Part shown: positions 6,632 through 9,808 of the stretch, one piece after another | Layout: each line of letters opens with the position of its first letter | How positions within the stretch are numbered: the first letter of the stretch is position 1 | Assembly: GCA_035477595.1 (NCBI GenBank) | Contig: DATIKM010000185.1 | Span: 1-9,808 of the forward strand | DNA: 9,808 nucleotides | Reading direction: 5' to 3' | Origin: DATIKM01 sp035477595 | Lineage (GTDB): Bacteria; Armatimonadota; Chthonomonadetes; Chthonomonadales; CAJBBX01 | Notes under the pieces: generated by a model | The model's database searches: none | Told to the model about the DNA's origin: nothing | Seen by the model: the letters and a program-made list of their open reading frames with translations, nothing else | Program-made: the position numbers and the translations under genes

Positions 6632-8536
6632 CTACGACGGGCTGGCGGCCTCGAGATCGGGCCCCTCGGGCGGATCATGGTGGAACAGGACGCGCCAGTG
6701 CGTGGTGTCCGAGTCGCCCTGGTCGGTTGCCTGGAACCCGTTGCGGATGAGGATGGTGAGCATGCGCGTGTTGTCCGGCTGTACGTAGGCGTCGAGGCCA
6801 GCCAGCTCGCGCCCTCGGGCCACCTCGACCAGCCGGCGCGCCAGCAGCGACCCGATGCCGCGGTCGTGGAAGTCGTCACGCACCGTGAACGCGACCTCGG
6901 CGACCCTCGTCTCCTCGTCGACGTAGTAGCGACCCACGCCGAGGAGCTCGTCGCGCCCCTCGTGCCGCAGGAGCACCACGATGGCCATCTCGCGGTCGTA
7001 GTCCACGCTCACCAGCTTCACCCGCTCGCTGTGCGGCAGCGACTTGAGCGGGCGGCGGTAGCGCCGATAGACGGTCTCCTCCGAGAGCCGGTAGTGGAAC
7101 TCCCGGATCAGGTCTTCGTCCGTGGGCCTGATCGGCCGGACGAATGCCTGCGCGCCGTCGCTCAGGGAAAGCCAGCCCTCAAGCTCCTCGGGGTACCGCG
7201 GCGTGAGGGCACGGTCGGTCTGATCGGGCATCACGAGGCGGCGGCCCTTAGCGGCGGCCAGCAGCTCGGAGCGAAAGTCGGGATGCGCGACCATGATGAG
7301 CGCCATGGCCCGCTCCCGGATGCTCTTGCCGTGGAGGTACGCGATGCCCCATTCGGTGACGACGTAATGCACGTCACCGCGCGTGGTGACGACGCCGGCG
7401 CCTGGCATCAGGCGCGGCACGATGCGCGAGCAGGGATCGCCTTCCGGCGTCCGGGCTAGGGAGGGCAGCGCGATGATGGGCTTGCCTCCCTTGCTGCGCG
7501 CAGCGCCCCGCATGAAGTCGGCCTGGCCCCCGAACCCACTGAAGAAGTAGTCCCCGAGGGAGTCCGCGCACACCTGCCCCGTCAGGTCCACCTCCATGGC
7601 CGAGTTGATGGCCACCATACGATCGTTCCGGGCGATGGTGAAGGGATCGTTGACGTACTCGGTGGGTCGGAACTCGACGGCCGGGTTGTCGTGGACGAAG
7701 TCGTAGAGCCGCTGCGTGCCCATGCAGAAGGTGGCGATCATCTTGCCGGGGTGCAGGCTCTTGCGTCGCCCGGTCACCACGCCGGACTCCACGAGGTCGA
7801 TCAGCCCGTCGCTGAACATCTCGGTGTGGATGCCGAGGTCCACCTCCTCCGTGAGGTGGCTGAGCACGGCGTCCGGGATGCCGCCGATGCCCACCTGGAT
7901 GGTGGCGCCGTCCTCGATGAGCTCGGCCACGAAGCGGCCGATCCGGGCGGTCTCCTCGCTCTGCCGGGTGGGCGGCAGCTCGAGAAGCGGCCGATCGCTC
8001 TCGACGATGGCGTTGAGCCGGCTTACGTGCACGAAGCTGTCGCCCAGCGTGCGCGGCATGCGGCGGTTCACCTCGCCGACCACCCAGCGTGCGGTCTCCA
8101 CTGCGGCCTTCACCACGTCTACCGAGACGCCGAGGCTGCAGTAGCCGTGGTCGTCGGGCGGGCTCAACTGAACCAGGGCGAAGTCGAGCGGTATCTGGCC
8201 GCGCCGGAAGAGCGCGGGCAGCTCGGAGAGGAAGATGGGAGTGTAGTCGGCCCGACACTCGTTGACGGCGTCCCGCGTGTTGGCCCCCACGAAGAACGCG
8301 TTGTGCCGGAAGTGGTCGGCGAACCGCTGCTCCGCGGTCACGGCCACGCCCAGCGTGAGCACGTGCATCAGCTCGGTGTCCGCCAGGCGGTCGGCGCGCC
8401 GGGCCAGCGCCTCGCAGAGGGTCTGCGGCTCGGCGGCGCCGCTGCCGACGAAGATGCGGCGGCCTGACCGGATGGGCGCGACCGCGCGCTCCGCGAAGGT
8501 CTTGCGCTTCTCGTAGATCTGGCGCCAGCCGCTCAT
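6632..8536 (-). CDS. Acetyl-CoA hydrolase/CoA-transferase fused to a GNAT acetyltransferase domain
   Basis: A 634-residue two-domain protein. Residues about 1-440 form an acetyl-CoA hydrolase/CoA-transferase unit of the 4-hydroxybutyrate CoA-transferase type. It carries IGGIPDAVL (217-225), the glutamate site GIHTEMFSDGLIDL (235-248) with Glu239 as the expected covalent CoA carrier, and FGGQADFMRGA (335-345). Residues about 463-620 form a GNAT domain with beta strand VAEVAFTV (545-552) and acetyl-CoA loop HDRGIGSLL (557-565). The first unit should move CoA between acyl groups or release acetate; the second should pass acetyl to an amine, perhaps a protein lysine. This fusion is a known family in bacteria; the acyl substrate and acetyl acceptor are not predictable. 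The order (CoA enzyme, then GNAT) recalls Pat-type protein acetyltransferases, so acetyl-CoA-responsive control is a reasonable guess. One oddity is that the usual Gln or Arg of the GNAT loop is His557. The ATG at 8536 has GGAGGG (complement of 8545-8550) eight bases upstream. Confidence 0.92.
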   Translation of the reverse strand: MSGWRQIYEKRKTFAERAVAPIRSGRRIFVGSGAAEPQTLCEALARRADRLADTELMHVLTLGVAVTAEQRFADHFRHNAFFVGANTRDAVNECRADYTPIFLSELPALFRRGQIPLDFALVQLSPPDDHGYCSLGVSVDVVKAAVETARWVVGEVNRRMPRTLGDSFVHVSRLNAIVESDRPLLELPPTRQSEETARIGRFVAELIEDGATIQVGIGGIPDAVLSHLTEEVDLGIHTEMFSDGLIDLVESGVVTGRRKSLHPGKMIATFCMGTQRLYDFVHDNPAVEFRPTEYVNDPFTIARNDRMVAINSAMEVDLTGQVCADSLGDYFFSGFGGQADFMRGAARSKGGKPIIALPSLARTPEGDPCSRIVPRLMPGAGVVTTRGDVHYVVTEWGIAYLHGKSIRERAMALIMVAHPDFRSELLAAAKGRRLVMPDQTDRALTPRYPEELEGWLSLSDGAQAFVRPIRPTDEDLIREFHYRLSEETVYRRYRRPLKSLPHSERVKLVSVDYDREMAIVVLLRHEGRDELLGVGRYYVDEETRVAEVAFTVRDDFHDRGIGSLLARRLVEVARGRELAGLDAYVQPDNTRMLTILIRNGFQATDQGDSDTTHWRVLFHHDPPEGPDLEAASPS

Positions 8537-8588
8537 CGTGCTCGCCCTCCGTGGTGTCGTCGCTCGACCGGCGGCGCGCCTAACGCGC

Positions 8589-8624
8589 GCGCAGGGGAGG
8601 TATGGTGCCGCGCCTCCCCTGCGC
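8589..8624 (-). terminator. Perfect 12-bp hairpin downstream of the porin gene, likely terminator
   Basis: GCGCAGGGGAGG (8589-8600) and CCTCCCCTGCGC (8613-8624) are exact reverse complements around a 12-base loop. It lies 63 bases after the porin stop (8690-8688 on the - strand) and 52 bases before the start of the next - strand gene, where a terminator would separate the two. No T-run follows in the - direction, only a short TTA. Confidence 0.55.
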
Positions 8625-8635
8625 CAAACGCTTCC

Positions 8636-8661
8636 CCGGCGCGCGCCACTCGGGGCGCCGG
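8636..8661 (-). repeat. Second, shorter stem-loop in the same intergenic region
   Basis: CCGGCGC (8636-8642) and GCGCCGG (8655-8661) pair over seven bases with a 12-base loop. It is the first structure reached after the porin stop codon, so the porin transcript would end in two hairpins in tandem. In DNA this rich in GC a stem of this length can occur by chance. Confidence 0.3.
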
Positions 8662-8687
8662 CCCATCACGCGGCCCGTGACCGCCTC

Positions 8688-9716
8688 CTACAGATTGAGC
8701 TGCCAGCGCACGCCAAACGAGTCGTTCCGCGCGCCCTTCACTATATCATACTGGACGGTGAGCCGCTGGTTCGGCGCGTACTGGTAGCGCCAGCCCAGGT
8801 CGATGGAGCTGTAGGAGAGGTCGCCGTAGGTCCGGTTGAACCGCACGAACGGGATGGACTTCCAGTCGGCGATCCAGCCTTCCCACATCAGGTAGCCGCC
8901 AGTAAAGCGCGCCTGGCGAGTGGGCGCCGTGACACTGTCCACGAACCGGACATTGTAGAGCTCTCCGGAGAGCTTCACCTCGGGGCTGAGCGTGGCGGTC
9001 ACGTCGACCCCGAGCACGTGCCGGTCAAATGTGCGCCGTGTGCCGCCCGGCGAGGTATCAAGGAATGTGCCAAACATCCCGGATACGGCGACCCGTAGAT
9101 CCGGGTTCACCTGGGCTGCCAGGCGGCCCGCCCACGTCTTGTTGGAGTTGGCGTCCGCGTGGCGCATGCCCTGCCCGTTGTAGAAGCCGAACACCCAGTT
9201 CAGCACCTCGTTCTCTCGCCTCTGAGAGCCCAGCATTATGCCGATGTCCTGCTCGGCGAGCGCGATAGCGCTGCCGGCATGGCTGAGCTCCAGCGGCGAG
9301 CGCACTCCGCCGGTGTCCTCGTGTATCTCGCGCCCGAACGGCAGCAGCATCTGGCCGGCGCGCACGAAGCCGAACCCCGGGATCTGACGCTGGGCCCACG
9401 TGTCCGCGACGAACGCGGTGCTCGCCGAGTGTCCCGCCGCGCCGGTGGAGACGTCCCACACGACCCTAACCCGCGTCAGCGGGTCGAGCTGGGCCTCGAT
9501 CGTGGGCCTGCCGCGCCGCAGCCGGAAGTTAGAGATATGCCCGTGCCGGCTCTCGCCTTCCGGGAAGACGGCGTCGAACTGCATGTAGCCCGTCACAGTG
9601 ACCCGATCGTACCATCTCTGGGTTGCGGGGGGGCTGGACTGGGCCTGAGCCGCCGAGGCGCTCGCCACGATGATGGCGAGGGCGGCAGCAGCGATGGTCG
9701 TGCGGGGGTTCCTCAC
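8688..9716 (-). CDS. Outer-membrane porin, OprO/OprP-like (phosphate-selective porin family)
   Basis: A 342-residue exported beta-barrel protein. Residues 1-25 are a signal peptide with a basic start (MRNPR), an Ala/Ile-rich core and an AQA cleavage site, so the mature part is about 317 residues. The mature protein has alternating beta strands with few hydrophobic helices. It also has two family hallmarks: VRAGQMLLPFGREI (118-131), matching the family's G-Q-x-x-x-P-F-G-x-E pattern, and the EQDIGIMLG (155-163) plus FGFYNGQG (176-183) region. The C-terminus (GVRWQLNL) alternates as a last barrel strand but ends in Leu instead of the usual Phe. Family members let phosphate or other anions through the outer membrane; selectivity cannot be read from sequence, and no phosphate-uptake gene is beside it. 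The start is a GTG at 9716, supported by GAGGAG (complement of 9726-9731) nine bases upstream and by the signal peptide beginning there. The gene is separated from its downstream neighbour by two hairpins. Confidence 0.75.
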   Translation of the reverse strand: MRNPRTTIAAAALAIIVASASAAQAQSSPPATQRWYDRVTVTGYMQFDAVFPEGESRHGHISNFRLRRGRPTIEAQLDPLTRVRVVWDVSTGAAGHSASTAFVADTWAQRQIPGFGFVRAGQMLLPFGREIHEDTGGVRSPLELSHAGSAIALAEQDIGIMLGSQRRENEVLNWVFGFYNGQGMRHADANSNKTWAGRLAAQVNPDLRVAVSGMFGTFLDTSPGGTRRTFDRHVLGVDVTATLSPEVKLSGELYNVRFVDSVTAPTRQARFTGGYLMWEGWIADWKSIPFVRFNRTYGDLSYSSIDLGWRYQYAPNQRLTVQYDIVKGARNDSFGVRWQLNL

Positions 9717-9751
9717 GGTGGGGCGCTCCTCTGTGCCGGATCCCGATGCGG

Positions 9752-9788
9752 CGCGGCGCGGGAGGCCGTGTGACGCTCCCGCGCCGCG
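9752..9788. terminator. Perfect 13-bp hairpin upstream of the porin gene
   Basis: CGCGGCGCGGGAG (9752-9764) and CTCCCGCGCCGCG (9776-9788) pair without mismatch around an 11-base loop. It lies 35 bases upstream of the porin start. It could end the gene beyond the window edge, or sit in the porin mRNA leader. No U-tract is visible on either strand. I see no clear promoter in 9717-9808. Confidence 0.5.
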
Positions 9789-9808
9789 AACGCGATCGAG
9801 CCTGCGCC

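Noticed and set aside
6611..7459. + strand open frames opposite the CoA-transferase/GNAT gene (also 7691-8467)
   Set aside because: Antisense shadows with no motif; the - strand protein is a full-length family member.
3507..8600. Identical 14-mer GCGCGCAGGGGAGG at 3507-3520 and 8587-8600, both within hairpins, as a dispersed repeat
   Set aside because: A rough estimate for GC-rich DNA of this length predicts about one chance match of this size, and the surrounding bases and hairpin layouts differ.
1..9808. tRNA or rRNA genes, CRISPR arrays, insertion sequences, integrase genes, attachment-site repeats
   Set aside because: No cloverleaf-like sequence, regularly spaced repeats, transposase motif or flanking direct repeats were seen on reading either strand.

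Overview
The window is very GC-rich and almost every codon in its main genes ends in G or C. A porin with a signal peptide shows a Gram-negative-type envelope with an outer membrane. The split three-gene proton-translocating transhydrogenase is the bacterial type. The sequence alone does not fix the phylum; the gene mix would fit an environmental high-GC Gram-negative lineage (for example a deltaproteobacterial, gemmatimonadal or armatimonadal relative), which is inference only. Shine-Dalgarno sites are strong and regular: six of the seven complete genes that begin outside another gene have a purine-rich site about 7 to 9 bases before the start.

Layout, left to right. Bases 1-218 hold the tail of an unrecognised membrane protein whose codon use is less GC-biased than the rest. 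Bases 219-722 hold no gene I can defend, but contain a good hairpin and a short stretch with coding-like composition. Then come, all on the + strand, a cytoplasmic GH39-type glycoside hydrolase (723-2060), a small PadR-type repressor with a promoter and palindrome just before it (2148-2544), and a TauE/SafE-type anion exporter (2629-3417). After a spacer with a hairpin comes the transhydrogenase operon pntAA-pntAB-pntB (3609-6565). A 19-bp perfect hairpin separates it from the convergent - strand gene 6632-8536, a large fusion of an acetyl-CoA hydrolase/CoA-transferase with a GNAT acetyltransferase domain. Further right, also on the - strand, is an OprO/OprP-like porin (8688-9716), with hairpins on both sides.

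How the genes may work together. The pnt complex makes NADPH from NADH using the proton gradient. The CoA-transferase/GNAT fusion works on the acetyl-CoA pool and possibly on protein acetylation. Both belong to central redox and carbon balance, but they converge and need not be co-regulated. The PadR regulator may control itself and perhaps the exporter 84 bases downstream. The hydrolase and porin look like independent accessory functions for polysaccharide-derived substrates and solute or anion uptake.

I looked for an undescribed system and do not see a convincing one. The points most worth a second look are the PadR promoter-operator and start site, the enzyme fusion with its altered GNAT motif, the set of intergenic hairpins that all lack a U-tract, and the partly degraded-looking left end.
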